Shown: positions 10,317-19,260 of the stretch, one piece after another
Numbering within the stretch: the stretch's first letter is position 1
How the letters are laid out: each line of letters starts with the position of its first letter
Assembly: GCA_003833135.1 (NCBI GenBank)
Contig: QZLH01000575.1
Coordinates: forward strand, 1-25,810
DNA: 25,810 bases
From: Oehlia diaphana
Lineage: Eukaryota; Glomeromycota; Glomeromycetes; Glomerales; Glomeraceae
Direction of reading: 5' to 3'
The notes under the pieces: model-generated
What the model was told of the DNA's origin: nothing
Database searches by the model: none
Seen by the model: only the letters and a program-made list of their open reading frames with translations
Made by a program: the position numbers and the translations under genes

Positions 10317-11454
10317 TTAACCATTTGATAAAACTATATTTTCTGTTGTTATACTTGAATTTGTGATCATTGCTTTTAATTTAGTAATTACTTGGTTCAT
10401 ATCAGGTCTCACCATTTCCAACATTCTAAAAATAATATGCATTAAAATAAGACTTGAAATTATGATAACATAATAAATACTATTATATTTACCTTAGAAT
10501 AATCAAGGGGGGTATTCGGAACAATTGTTTCCTTATATCCCCGCAAAATTTGCAAAACCAAACTAGTATCATATGATTCATCCTTAAATGGTGAATGACC
10601 GCTTGTTATTTCCACAAAAAAACTTCAACGCTGTTAACATCACACTTTTTATTTAAAGAATATTTCGGATTACTCAACTTTTTGGGATTAATAAGGGGTC
10701 ACGCCAAACAAAGTTTGTTGTGTTGAGTTTATTTTAGATATTGCTTCTATTTTCTTTGATAATCCAAAATCAAATAATATAATGTTATTTTGATGAATTA
10801 ATATGTTGCCAAAATGCTATTATGAAATAAAGAAATTTTTAAATTAAAATAATTTATTAAAATAAATTAATATAGCAACTTATTAAACAACTTACCAAAT
10901 CGCAATGTATTATTTCTTCATCATGTAAGAATAATATGGCGCAAGCTAACTGATATGCAATTTTCCCAAGTAATATTTTTATTTTCTTCAAGTATGTACG
11001 ATACTCCATTACTAATAAATATTTCTTAATTGTCCCTATTGATTTTCTGTATAAAAATTTATAGTTAATTTCACTAACGCATTTTTATAAATTCAAGTAA
11101 TAATTAATACGGTATTTCTGCTACCTTTATATGTAATTCCAAAAAAACTAATAATATTGTTATCAAATTTTACGTATGATATGTAAATAATTCAGATTGA
11201 GGTAAATATAAATATCATATATTTTTTGTAATCACTTCTTTAACGACATCTTTTGTAGTATTATTATCAAGGTTAGATAAAGATTTAAATGCAAAATATT
11301 ATTTGGGATTTTTCCAATTTGCACGATAAACTTTTCCAAAATTATCATTGCCAATTTTTTCTATATTATGAAAAACTTTGTATTCGTAGAGTTTAATATA
11401 CCTTTTAGAAATGGCTTCTTCGGCCCATATATTTGAATTATTGGTGGTTTGCAT
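10317..11454 (-). pseudogene. Decayed protein kinase copy (paralogue of B, C and D)
   Basis: Minus-strand remnants of the five-exon kinase family in the expected order. Exon 1 from ATG 11454 reads MQTTNNSNIWAEEAISKR.. [18 protein letters not shown], then hits TAA at 11301-11299, three codons before the YFAFKS lysine motif. The first Gly of the loop is also lost (GNDNFG). Exon 2 is degraded, leaving NNIISFFGITYK. Exon 3 keeps KYLLVMEY and ACAILFLHDEEIIHCDL but has stops before it, a shortened middle and HCD instead of HRD. Exon 4 (from 10816) keeps HFGNILIHQ and FDFGLSKK, then loses a base at the PYIDPKK motif. Exon 5 begins with a shifted CW..RPDMNQVITKLKA and ends at 10317. The intron GT and AG sites are partly preserved, which shows a genomic duplicate, not a processed copy. 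No Sel1 repeats follow. Confidence 0.85.
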
Positions 11455-12204
11455 GTTAATGGCTATTTTAAAAAAATAATTTTAGCTAATGTAAAGGCCG
11501 AATATATATATATATATAATGAATTTATTAATTGTGGGGCGCAGTATTATATTTAGTTTAAATGTATAAAAATTTGAAGTGTTTTAAATGTACTGCGTCC
11601 GTAATGACGTAAAACTATTCTAGAAGTTACTTTGATTTTATTTTATAAGGGATACGAATTTAGAAACTATTATTTTGATTGTGATGGGAGGATATAATTA
11701 GAATTCAGTGTAAGGTAAAAAAGTATAAATATGGAATCCATACGATAACTAGAAGACCACTTTTTTATCAAATTTACCAAGTTTTTATTTTTAAATAATC
11801 GATTCTTTTTGCTTTTTCTTATGATGAAAAAGTACCGCATCAATTATTTTAATTGATGGTTTATTAGAAATATCATAATAATAAGGGAAATTATCGCAGT
11901 TTGATTTTAAGAATTGACTTATAAGGAATATTAGTGTAGTTAGCCGAAAAATAACTAGCCGCAACGTGATCCGAACCCGGCTCAGGCGTAGATCGTCGTG
12001 GAATTCCAAGGGATTTTCTGCGATTAAACCGGGTCCGGATGATCGGCAATCAGGAATTCGGCTCCGTTTTTCGGCTAACTACACCATTATTTATAAGGAA
12101 ATGAATTAGAAATATTTAAAATTAGAATTTTATTAATGTTATTTTATCATATGGCTCGGGATATATTAATATTTCATTGCATAAGCATTATTTTTGTGTC
12201 TAGT
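11455..12204. other. Intergenic region with an inserted MITE
   Basis: Upstream of the kinase pseudogene. It contains a short (TA)n run near 11505-11518 and the 151-bp GC-richer element at 11934-12084. The 72-codon minus frame at 11791-12009 runs into that element and has no protein character. Confidence 0.6.
11934..12084. mobile_element. MITE with perfect 18-bp terminal inverted repeats, 151 bp
   Basis: GTGTAGTTAGCCGAAAAA at 11934-11951 is the exact reverse complement of 12067-12084. The interior is far more GC-rich than its surroundings (GATCCGAACCCGGC, ACCGGGTCCGGATGATCGG). The 10-mer TTATAAGGAA occurs on both sides (11919-11928 and 12091-12100), a few bases away from each end. It may mark the target duplication plus slippage, but it does not abut the repeats, so the target-site length stays uncertain. 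No coding capacity; a non-autonomous DNA transposon whose superfamily cannot be assigned. Confidence 0.8.
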
Positions 12205-12678
12205 AACTACCCCAAGAACACCACCAAAAAATTTTCGGTAACCTTAAAAACGCATTTTTATACTAAATACAAAATTCATTTACAACCTTGGGAGTATCTA
12301 TCAAGTTTTGAATAAGAATAAGACTTTTCCATTTAATACATTATAAAATTATCTTTTATTACTATTTTAAATTATATAAATAACACTGTTAAATTTCTAA
12401 AATAATAAATAATCAATTCGCTTATTTTAATAAAAATAAACAATAATAAATTTATAAAGTGAAAAGGACTATACCTGATAAGAATTAAACGTTTCTTTAT
12501 ATATATATATTTTTTATTAGAACTACCAAGTATTTTAAGATAAATGTTCCTCACTTTATTTTTTTTCTTGCAAATATTTTAATATTTTTCTAAGATAATG
12601 TTGTAGAAAATAACTCTGACCAATAAAACTCGTCTAGCCACGTACCGAAAATTTTTTGGTGGTGTTCTTGGAGTAGTT
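12205..12678. repeat. 36-bp inverted repeats 474 bp apart (MITE ends or inverted duplication)
   Basis: Positions 12205-12240 (starting AACTACCCCAAGAACACC) match the reverse complement of 12643-12678 at 35 of 36 positions, with sharp edges on both arms. The simplest reading is a 474-bp terminal-inverted-repeat element. However, a decayed minus-strand reading frame runs straight through the right arm (..LLQEHHQKIFGTWLDE..), so the left arm could instead be an inverted copy of a piece of that coding sequence. I see no target duplication. The interior is plain AT-rich DNA without a gene. Confidence 0.65.
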
Positions 12679-13275
12679 GAAGCATTCGCTCCAGGCGTTG
12701 TCTTTTTTTCTGCTGCGCTTGGCGCAGCCACGAACGAAGGCGAGCGGTTTGTTTCCCTATCTGCTTAATATCTTTGTCATATATATTCTCTATACGTATA
12801 TTTTAGGTAACTTCTTATTAATACTTCAATTTTTCTCTTACTTCAGTAGTATCACTTATGCCAGCAAACACTCTATGCGTACGCAGTGTTAAAAAAAACA
12901 TTTGTCAAGGTCGTCCTGCAAATTTTTTGACGACATTTTTTCATCGTTTTTAAAATTCTTTCTCATAAAAGTGTTAACTTCCTCAATATTTTTTCGTCAA
13001 ACTCTTCTTGCTGTTGATAAAACTCCATTTTCTTTAACTTTTATAGTGTTTTTTATTAAAAAAAATGAGTATATCTTCTTTAAAAATTCTTTTGCGGATG
13101 TTTGGTCAGCGGATAGTCCTGAAAGGTCCCTATAATATTAATATTGTTGCTTTGCCATTTACTTGCAGGTATTTACGGTATAACAACCGTACTTGCGCTA
13201 AGTTTTAGACCTTTGTCAGCGAAAAACAGCTTCACAATTATTCAATGATGCAACTTGAGTTAATCCTATAAAGAT
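12590..13275 (-). pseudogene. Unidentified decayed coding sequence
   Basis: Minus-strand frames with normal protein composition. The first, from about 13275 to 12889, begins GLTQVASLNNCEAVFR, then has stops, then a long stretch from 13131 (RDLSGLSADQTSAKEFLKKI ..) interrupted only by TGA at 12999-12997, and ends ..MSSKNLQDDLDKCFF. After a frameshift near 12880, a second frame reads ENIYDKDIKQIGKQTARLRS, a basic Gln/Arg-rich helix (AQQKKRQRLERMLQLLQEHH) and KIFGTWLDEFYWSELFS, and stops at 12590. Several of the stops could come from CGA, CAG or CAA by a single C-to-T change. I do not recognise the family; a transposable-element protein is my best guess. The plus-strand frames here (12677-12892 and 12902-13135) are Phe/Leu-rich shadows of it. 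Confidence 0.5.
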
Positions 13276-13628
13276 ATGCAAAGATGTATTTTTATTCAAA
13301 TAAAGTACTGATGCTCAGTACATAGAATTACAATTTAAGTAAAAAGTGCACAAGTGTACGAAAAAGCTAAAACAAAGTACCAATTAAAAATATAAACGAA
13401 ACCAACAAATAAAAAAAGAGGCCTGTTGCTAGAAAAAGGCAAACAAGGACAACTAAAACTATTTATTCCTAAAAACTACACCTTAATAAAAACAACTACG
13501 AAAAGAAAAAAAAACAAAAAACAAGAAAAAAAATAATTATATCCTACAAAAAATAAAAAATAATCTAAGAAAAGAAAATTAGAAATAAATATAGAACTTT
13601 GTTTAAAGTTCCAAGCTATGTCTATAAT
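13276..13628. other. A-rich low-complexity spacer
   Basis: From about 13340 to 13600 the plus strand is strongly A-rich with few T or G (long AAAAACAAGAAAAAA-type stretches). No reading frame. It separates two decayed coding pieces on the minus strand and could be an untranslated part of the same lost element. Confidence 0.5.
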
Positions 13629-14157
13629 TTATGAAGTAGCTTCGTTAAAACCTTCTAAGTTTTGTTTATGCCATTTTGTTTTGAAGCGTGAAGAAGATTT
13701 CGTTGACTGTGTCTTGGACTTCCGTGTCCCACTCAAGCAATTAGTGCTTGGCTGTTGTGTCGTATTGTCTTTAGATTTCTTGGAACTGTGCGAAGCCTTT
13801 TTATCCTTGGATTTTGTCTCTTTTCTGTGGCATATCTGCTTGGGAGCCTGCGATTTCTCTAATTAGTGAGACTGGTGGATGACTTCACTAAACAGGGGAT
13901 TATCAAGTGCTTCACGTTGGTCAAAAATAAAATCACTTTATGAACTCCTTGGGCCTTGTGCGATTTCAAAGCCTTGACACAATGGGAAAAGTAGCCAATC
14001 CTATTAAACTAATGCTTCAGTAAGTTCTTTTGTGGAGCGCCCTTCGGTAGCGAAAGCGTTGCTTGGTGTCGTTCTCTGTCCTTACAGTCTTGGAGCATTT
14101 AATACCAGAAAACCAGCGCACGTAGGCGTCCCCTAATTTTTGGACCCAGGTTCTCAT
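13629..14157 (-). pseudogene. Unidentified decayed coding sequence, possibly of transposon origin
   Basis: Three overlapping minus-strand frames read like pieces of one basic protein. ATG 14157 to TGA 14017 gives 46 residues starting MRTWVQKLGDAYVRWFSGIK and rich in Arg and Lys (RFRYRRALHKRTY). A second frame gives FNRIGYFSHCVKALKSHKAQ and GVHKVILFLTNVKHL. A third, 13862-13629, gives 77 residues of Lys/Ser/Thr-rich sequence (KETKSKDKKASHSSKKSKDN .. FKTKWHKQNLEGFNEATS), open to its stop but without an ATG. Base composition is closer to 40-45% GC here, against about 22% around it. I cannot name the family. It is probably the upstream part of the same lost gene or element as 13275-12590. The plus-strand 82-codon frame at 13618-13866 is its shadow. 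Confidence 0.5.
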
Positions 14158-14484
14158 AGCAATAATCATAATTTACTTTGTATTATTCTATCATATGTAA
14201 ACTATGTCAAAATTTATTTGCTCTCTATGAACAAAATTTTTCTCATCCTATGGGTAATCAACATGGCGCTTTAATCATTAATTTAATTAATAGGTAAAAC
14301 TAATAATAATATATTACAAAGACTTTAAATGTTTTCTGATCTGTTTGTTCTGTAAGATTTTAAATGAATAAATTACTTAATCTATATATTTTTTATGTTT
14401 TACTCTATATTATAAATTTATCATTTCTAAATTTACTACCTTAAATAGTTCAAATATCTTTTCTTATCAGTTTTGGTTTCATTT
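14158..14484. other. AT-rich spacer
   Basis: Between the decayed coding sequence and the eroded Sel1 repeats of gene C. I see nothing in it beyond AT-rich DNA. Confidence 0.6.
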
Positions 14485-14742
14485 CTATAACAAATTTATT
14501 AAGTTATACTCTATCTGTATTTCTAAATCTACAAGTTTTTTGATATAATCAAGTTCCTCTTCTTTCAATTCCATTTTGATATCAATATTCCAACTTATTG
14601 TTCCAATGTATTTCATAAATATGCTGTCTTTCGATACAATTCCAATGCTTTTCTTCACCAATATTAGTTCTAATTCCATTTTGTAACAGCATCATAACCT
14701 ATATATTCCAAATGATGCTTTTCTCTTATCAATAATGTCAGT
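14485..14742 (-). pseudogene. Eroded Sel1 repeats beyond the stop codon of gene C
   Basis: The DNA after the gene C stop still aligns by eye to at least two 108-bp Sel1 units. It has GATAAGAGAAAAGCAT, AAAATGGAATTAGAACTAAT (compare AAAATGGAATTGGAACTAAT in gene B), GAATTGTATCGAAAGACAGC and GATTTAGAAATACAGAT. Small indels put these pieces in different frames, so they can no longer be read as one protein. This was once coding DNA of gene C and marks the original 3' extent of the array. Confidence 0.8.
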
Positions 14743-15315
14743 TCAAATTTCATTATCATAGCAATATTTCCACCTATTTATTCCAGATGCATTTCCTAAT
14801 CCTGCTGCCTTTTGATATAATTCAAATGCTTTTCTCTTATCAATATCAGTTCCAATTCCACTTTCATAACAATATCCTAAATTATTTATTCCAGATGCAT
14901 TTCCTAAATCTGCTGCTTTTTGATATAATTCAAATGTTCTTCTTCTATCAATTTCAGTTCCAATTCCATTTTCATAACAATATCCTAAATTATTTATTCC
15001 AGTTGCATTTCCTAAACCTGCTGCCTTTCGATATAATTCAAATGCCTTTTTTTCATCAATATCAGTTCCAGTTCCATATTGATAACAATATCCTAAATTA
15101 TTTATTCCATCTGCATCCCCTAAATCTGCAGTCTTTTGATATAATTCGAATGCTTTTCTCTTATCAAATTTAGTTCCAATTCCAACATCATAACAATATC
15201 CTAAATTATTTATTCCATCTGTATTCCCTAAATCTGCAGCCTTTTGATATAATTCAAATGCTTTTCTCTCATCAATATCAGTTCCAATTCCAAAATAATT
15301 GAAACTTCCAAATAG
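14743..15315 (-). repeat. Tandem 108-bp Sel1-coding units in gene C
   Basis: Five full units and part of a sixth, 108 nt each. They are very alike: GGAATAAATAATTTAGGATA recurs with few changes. The likeness within this array is higher than between this array and that of B or D, which suggests recent internal duplication or gene conversion. A 128-codon plus-strand frame (14787-15173) is only an antisense by-product of this periodicity. Confidence 0.8.
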
Positions 15316-16700
15316 AGTGATAGATTTTGGATTATCCTGGTCTTTTAATAACCAATTATAAATTTCCTTTAAAGTTACATTATGATTGCCAAGATAATTC
15401 AGAATTTCTCGTTTTTCTACCTCATCCCCTGTCTTATTAGGGAGATTAGTTATTTCATCAACCATTATGCTAAAATTACTATTGTTATGATTATTATTTA
15501 ACGTTTTTAACTTATCAACTATCAGTTTGATGGTTGGACGATTATCTGGCTCTCCATCCCAACATTCTAAAAAAAATCGATTTTATTAGAATGAATAATT
15601 ATACATTAACTTTTATAATATTTAAATTCATATTTACCAGTATAAAGATCTACATAAGCGGTGGGTGTATCAGGAACAGGTGTTTCTCTAAGTCCTTGTG
15701 AAATCTGCACAATTAAACTATAAGATGATATTCCTTTAAATGGTGGATGACCACTTGATATCTCCCATAGAAGCACACCAATACTATAAACATCACTATT
15801 TTTGTTTAAAGAGTATGGATGGAAATCGAATTTTTTTGGATCAATATATGGAACTACACCAAATAAATCTGATCGCGATTTATACGCTTCATCAATTCTT
15901 TTTGATAGTCCAAAATCAGCCAACTTAATGGCATTTCGATGGACTAATACGTTTTTAGAGTGCTAAATATACATCATATAAATTAATTAAATTAACATAT
16001 ATGATACAATATAAATAATAATATAAATGAATTACCAGATCACGATGAACGATTCCTTCATCATGAAGGCATAATACAGCATGAGCCAGCTGAAGTGCCA
16101 TATTGAATTTATCGTTCCAGGTAAGAATATTAAAATGATTCCTCAAAAATTCTTGAAGAGTACCACTATTAGCATACTCCATTACTAACCAATAATTTTT
16201 TGAATTATCATTATTACCATTTTGATTTTCTGTAAAAAAAAAAAAAATCATTTAACGCTAACATAAATTTTACAAAGTGATATTACACAAATAAAAATAA
16301 TGATCATACCTGACGTAACACCAAAAAAACGAATAATATTCTCATGGAAATCTACTTCACGCTGAAGTTTAAGCTAAATCATGAATATAATTTTAAAATT
16401 CTAGAATTATAATAATAAAGACATGCACTTTTTTATGCTTATTATTACCTCATTAACAACTTCTTTAATTGTGACATTGTTTAAATTAAAAAAGAATTTC
16501 AAAGCTAAAAAACTATGAGAATTTTTCCAGTTCGCACGATAGACTTTTCCGAAGCTTCCCGAACCAATTTCTTCAATATTGCTAAAATTTTCAAACTCGT
16601 AGTATTTAATATGTTTTTTACCGATAGCTTCTTCAATCCAATCAATATCCTCATTGTATGAAACTTCAGTAACTGTTATAGGTACAATAGGTTCAGGCAT
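14743..16700 (-). CDS. Protein kinase fused to a truncated Sel1 array, 5 exons, 552 aa (gene C)
   Basis: Exons on the minus strand: 16700-16449, 16373-16310, 16229-16036, 15962-15638 and 15566-14743; introns 75, 80, 73 and 71 nt, phases 0, 1, 0, 1. Kinase landmarks: [14 protein letters not shown] (42-55), lysine 68 in LALK, likely helix-C Glu 90, hinge [19 protein letters not shown] (167-174), ADFG (185-188), PYIDPKKF and [13 protein letters not shown]. All catalytic residues are intact. Asn-rich insert after exon 2 ([13 protein letters not shown]). Five Sel1 units follow from about residue 363 ([20 protein letters not shown] type), then a broken sixth ending CYDNEI and a TGA at the position where sister units read GGA of the GIGT motif. 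The C-terminal capping unit present in B and D (AQYNLA.MY..AIYW) is missing. The kinase may still work, but the scaffold is shortened. Nearest relative is gene D. Confidence 0.88.
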
Positions 16701-16715
16701 TGTTAAATTTGTTGG

Positions 16716-16751
<36 letters not shown>

Positions 16752-16777
16752 TGTTTTTTTTTTTTTTTTTTTTTTTT
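16716..16777. repeat. Two long T runs (A runs in the gene C leader)
   Basis: T27 at 16716-16742 and T24 at 16754-16777 lie 16 nt upstream of the gene C start. On the coding strand the leader is therefore two long A tracts just before the ATG. Such tracts are slippage-prone and nucleosome-excluding in fungi; here they may affect transcription start or translation, by inference only. Confidence 0.7.
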
Positions 16778-16792
16778 ATTAAAGTTACGGCT

Positions 16793-16907
16793 GGTTCTAC
16801 TAAACGTGATTACGCATTAAATATGCCAGTTGTGTTACGCGCTTACAGCTGGTATTACTATTGGCTGGTATTAATATCGTGCAGAATGTAATTTGTCGAT
16901 CATTTCA
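16793..16907 (-). promoter_or_regulatory. Upstream motifs of gene C shared with gene D
   Basis: Two blocks are shared with the region upstream of gene D. One is a TACTAAACGTGATTACGCATT-like block at 16793-16825, about 95-125 nt from the ATG. The other is TGTAATTTGTCGATCATTTC (16887-16906), about 190-205 nt from the ATG; its gene D counterpart differs at one position. The shared blocks sit at similar distances from both starts, so they are either promoter elements or unselected homology from the duplication. Confidence 0.45.
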
Positions 16908-17653
16908 CGATTTGCATTTCAGCTAAAAAAGTTAATGTATACGCTTAATAATGGAAATCGCTGAATTGGTAAATTGTATATTTTGTTGTTTAATCTTATA
17001 CTAATTTAAAATTAATATACTACATTTCTCTAAAATTAGTGCGACCGGAGGAAATCCGCATTGTTGATCATTTATAATTACTGGTTGTTTCTAAAAATAA
17101 TTTTAATAATTATAAACAAAGTTTGTAATTGAGTGTTATTATTGATGTATCAAGATCTTGAATCAAAGCTATGTTTATTGGTTATTATTTTGGAAGCACT
17201 TCGCTACATTGAGAAAAGAAGTTAAAAGGTGAATAAAGTTGTACTGAAATTACTGAAGTAAAGTATTTTAAAATTGGGGAAATAAAAATTGTTAGCGTGT
17301 CTAAAGAAATGAATTTATTAAATTATTAAAATAGTAACACGTAACATAAAAGCTTATCGTCATAGTTACAATAATTACACATTACACCTGATCTTAAAAT
17401 TTGATTGGTAATTATGCGCGACATGAAGACAGACATTAATGGTTCAAAGTATCAAACAATAATTATGATGATAAAAAATAATAATAACTGGATAAAATAG
17501 ATTATTTACAAATTAATATGATAAATATAAGGAGTATTAGACTTTTATTATAGTTAATTAACAATTTGATATTACTTACAATTAATCTTTTTAAAAAAAA
17601 GACATTAATTTTTTTAAAACAGTACGAAATTATTAAGAAATTATGATTTGCAG

Positions 17654-17969
17654 ATTATTTTTGGACAATTTCTACAAATGGCCCTAAAAAAATTTGAGAT
17701 ATATCGTCATAATCAACAAGAAATCAATGGATTTCTGCAACAGATAAAAATTTTTAAGCAAATACTAATATGGCAAAAATTACTAAATATGTTCGAACAC
17801 TGCCTTTGTTCGTCACTATAAACACAAAGACAAAGATATTGACGCTATAAAAAGTTTCGATAATACAACCAAAGATTTATCTGTGCTATCTAGAAGTGAG
17901 AACAATATTGCTAATGATTTAACATTTTTACAATACATTATCAATATTATATATTTATTAGTAATTTAA
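17654..17969 (+). pseudogene. Possible eroded coding fragment of unknown family
   Basis: Two overlapping plus-strand frames with helical, charged composition. The first runs from 17654, just after a CAG that could be an old splice acceptor, to TAA 17819-17821, and includes MALKKFEIYRHNQQEINGFL and QQIKIFKQILIWQKLLNMF. A one-base shift then leads into 17805-17969 with FVRHYKHKDKDIDAIKSFD and NTTKDLSVLSRSENNIANDL. Together they would form a coiled-coil-like stretch. No domain is recognised, and it could be chance in AT-rich DNA. Confidence 0.3.
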
Positions 17970-18978
17970 TGTATCATTCATTATTAAGCGACTTGAAAAA
18001 TTACAATATGAATAAATTATTATATAAAAATATCTCAATTTGGGATAATTAAAAAACAATCATTTTTTACAACGTATAATTATAACTTTAATATACAGTA
18101 TCTACGATATATTAAAATTAAAATTTAAAATTTATTTTGACTGCGAAAATGTAACGTTACACAAGCAACTACTGCCAATTATCGGATAAGATAAATAATT
18201 TATTTTATCTCATGTTTACTAATTGGTCACCAGTGATTCTTTTTATGATATATTCATGCCTGTAATTTTTCTGATGATATTTTCATGCTCACTTGTTTTT
18301 ATAGTTTATTTATACCTTTCCCACTCTTTCTCATCACTGGACGTTAGTCTCCATGAGATTAAAGAGTTACTGTATTTCACGTGTCGCATAAATATCATGA
18401 CTCCCCGTGAAATAACTATTACATAATATATTATTATGAGTAGTCCTAATTGACTGATTAACTATTCAAAAAATTTTCTGTAACTGCATAATATCCCATT
18501 TGTAATGTAATTAGTCAATTTTTAAATAATATGATTTTAATAATAAAGCCAACGCAACATGTAGGTTAGCAGGCAAGTTGACAGCTGGCTCCCATAATTA
18601 TAGCTTACTAAAATATAAATTATTTATAGTATGTCACTATTAGGATCAGCATTTTTTTTGGTTAGGTAGCTAAATTAACCATCCCCTCAAATAAATAAAA
18701 AGAATTAGAAACAAATTAAATTTTTTTAAAATTTTCCTTATTTTTATCAAATCTCAAACGGATATTTCCAACTTTAGATTAATAATGAAAATAGGTTTAT
18801 AAAAAAATTCGCACTTTCATCTTATTCAATACTTTGCATTTCTTTTCAAAAATTTAGAACATTTAAAGACGCAGGTATAAATTGAAAAAAAATATATTTA
18901 TCATTCGTTTAAATCTTAAATGTAAATTTATTAAACATATTTTATTATTTGCGATAGGTAAATTGAACTATATGTAAA

Positions 18979-19260
18979 GATGGTCATCGGTCCTACTGGT
19001 CCTACTTGGTCCCAGGACTACCGGTCTCAAAACCGGACCGCGGTCTTTCGGTCTTTCGGTCCTGGCAGTTAATTCAAGCCGAACATATAGTGCCGGCCAG
19101 CATTACAAGTAAGTGTAACACAAAAATTTTGTGTTACAATGCCAGAACCAGTAAAAAATTTTTTGCCCGGTGGCTAAACTATTTTTCCAAGATCACGTGG
19201 TTTTCATATTTAGTAATTCCGGCTGACACTATGTATCTGGCCAGTAGACCGGTGGCCATC
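18979..19260. mobile_element. GC-richer terminal-inverted-repeat element, 282 bp
   Basis: The left end GATGGTCATCGGTCCTACTG matches the reverse complement of the right end (GATGGCCACCGGTCTACTGG) with a few differences. The interior is much more GC-rich than the flanks. It has repeated GGTCCTACT and CGGTCTTT words, GGTCTCAAAACCGGACCGCGG near 19023, and a perfect 25-nt palindrome at 19114-19138 (TGTAACACAAAA, one base, then its reverse complement). No protein. Probably a non-autonomous DNA transposon; no clean target duplication is seen. Confidence 0.6.

Noticed and set aside
12677..13135. Two same-frame plus-strand open frames separated by one stop, at first taken as a gene with a nonsense codon
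   Set aside because: The minus strand of the same DNA gives balanced, charged protein sequence over the same length; the plus frames are Phe/Leu-rich mirrors.
13618..13866. 82-codon plus-strand open frame
   Set aside because: Hydrophobic Cys/Leu/Phe-rich shadow of the Lys/Ser/Thr-rich minus-strand frame at 13862-13629, which looks far more like protein.
14787..15173. 128-codon plus-strand open frame over the gene C Sel1 array
   Set aside because: It is antisense to the 108-bp coding repeats; the periodicity keeps it open. Its protein is a Phe/Gln/Leu-rich echo with no family resemblance.
15740..15928. Plus-strand frames opposite exon 4 of C and D (15740-15928 and 21731-21919)
   Set aside because: Both are antisense to conserved kinase exons; they match each other only because the exons do.
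18223..18426. 67-codon plus-strand frame, membrane-like
   Set aside because: Hydrophobic content is expected from T-rich DNA; it has no upstream exon and no recognisable family.
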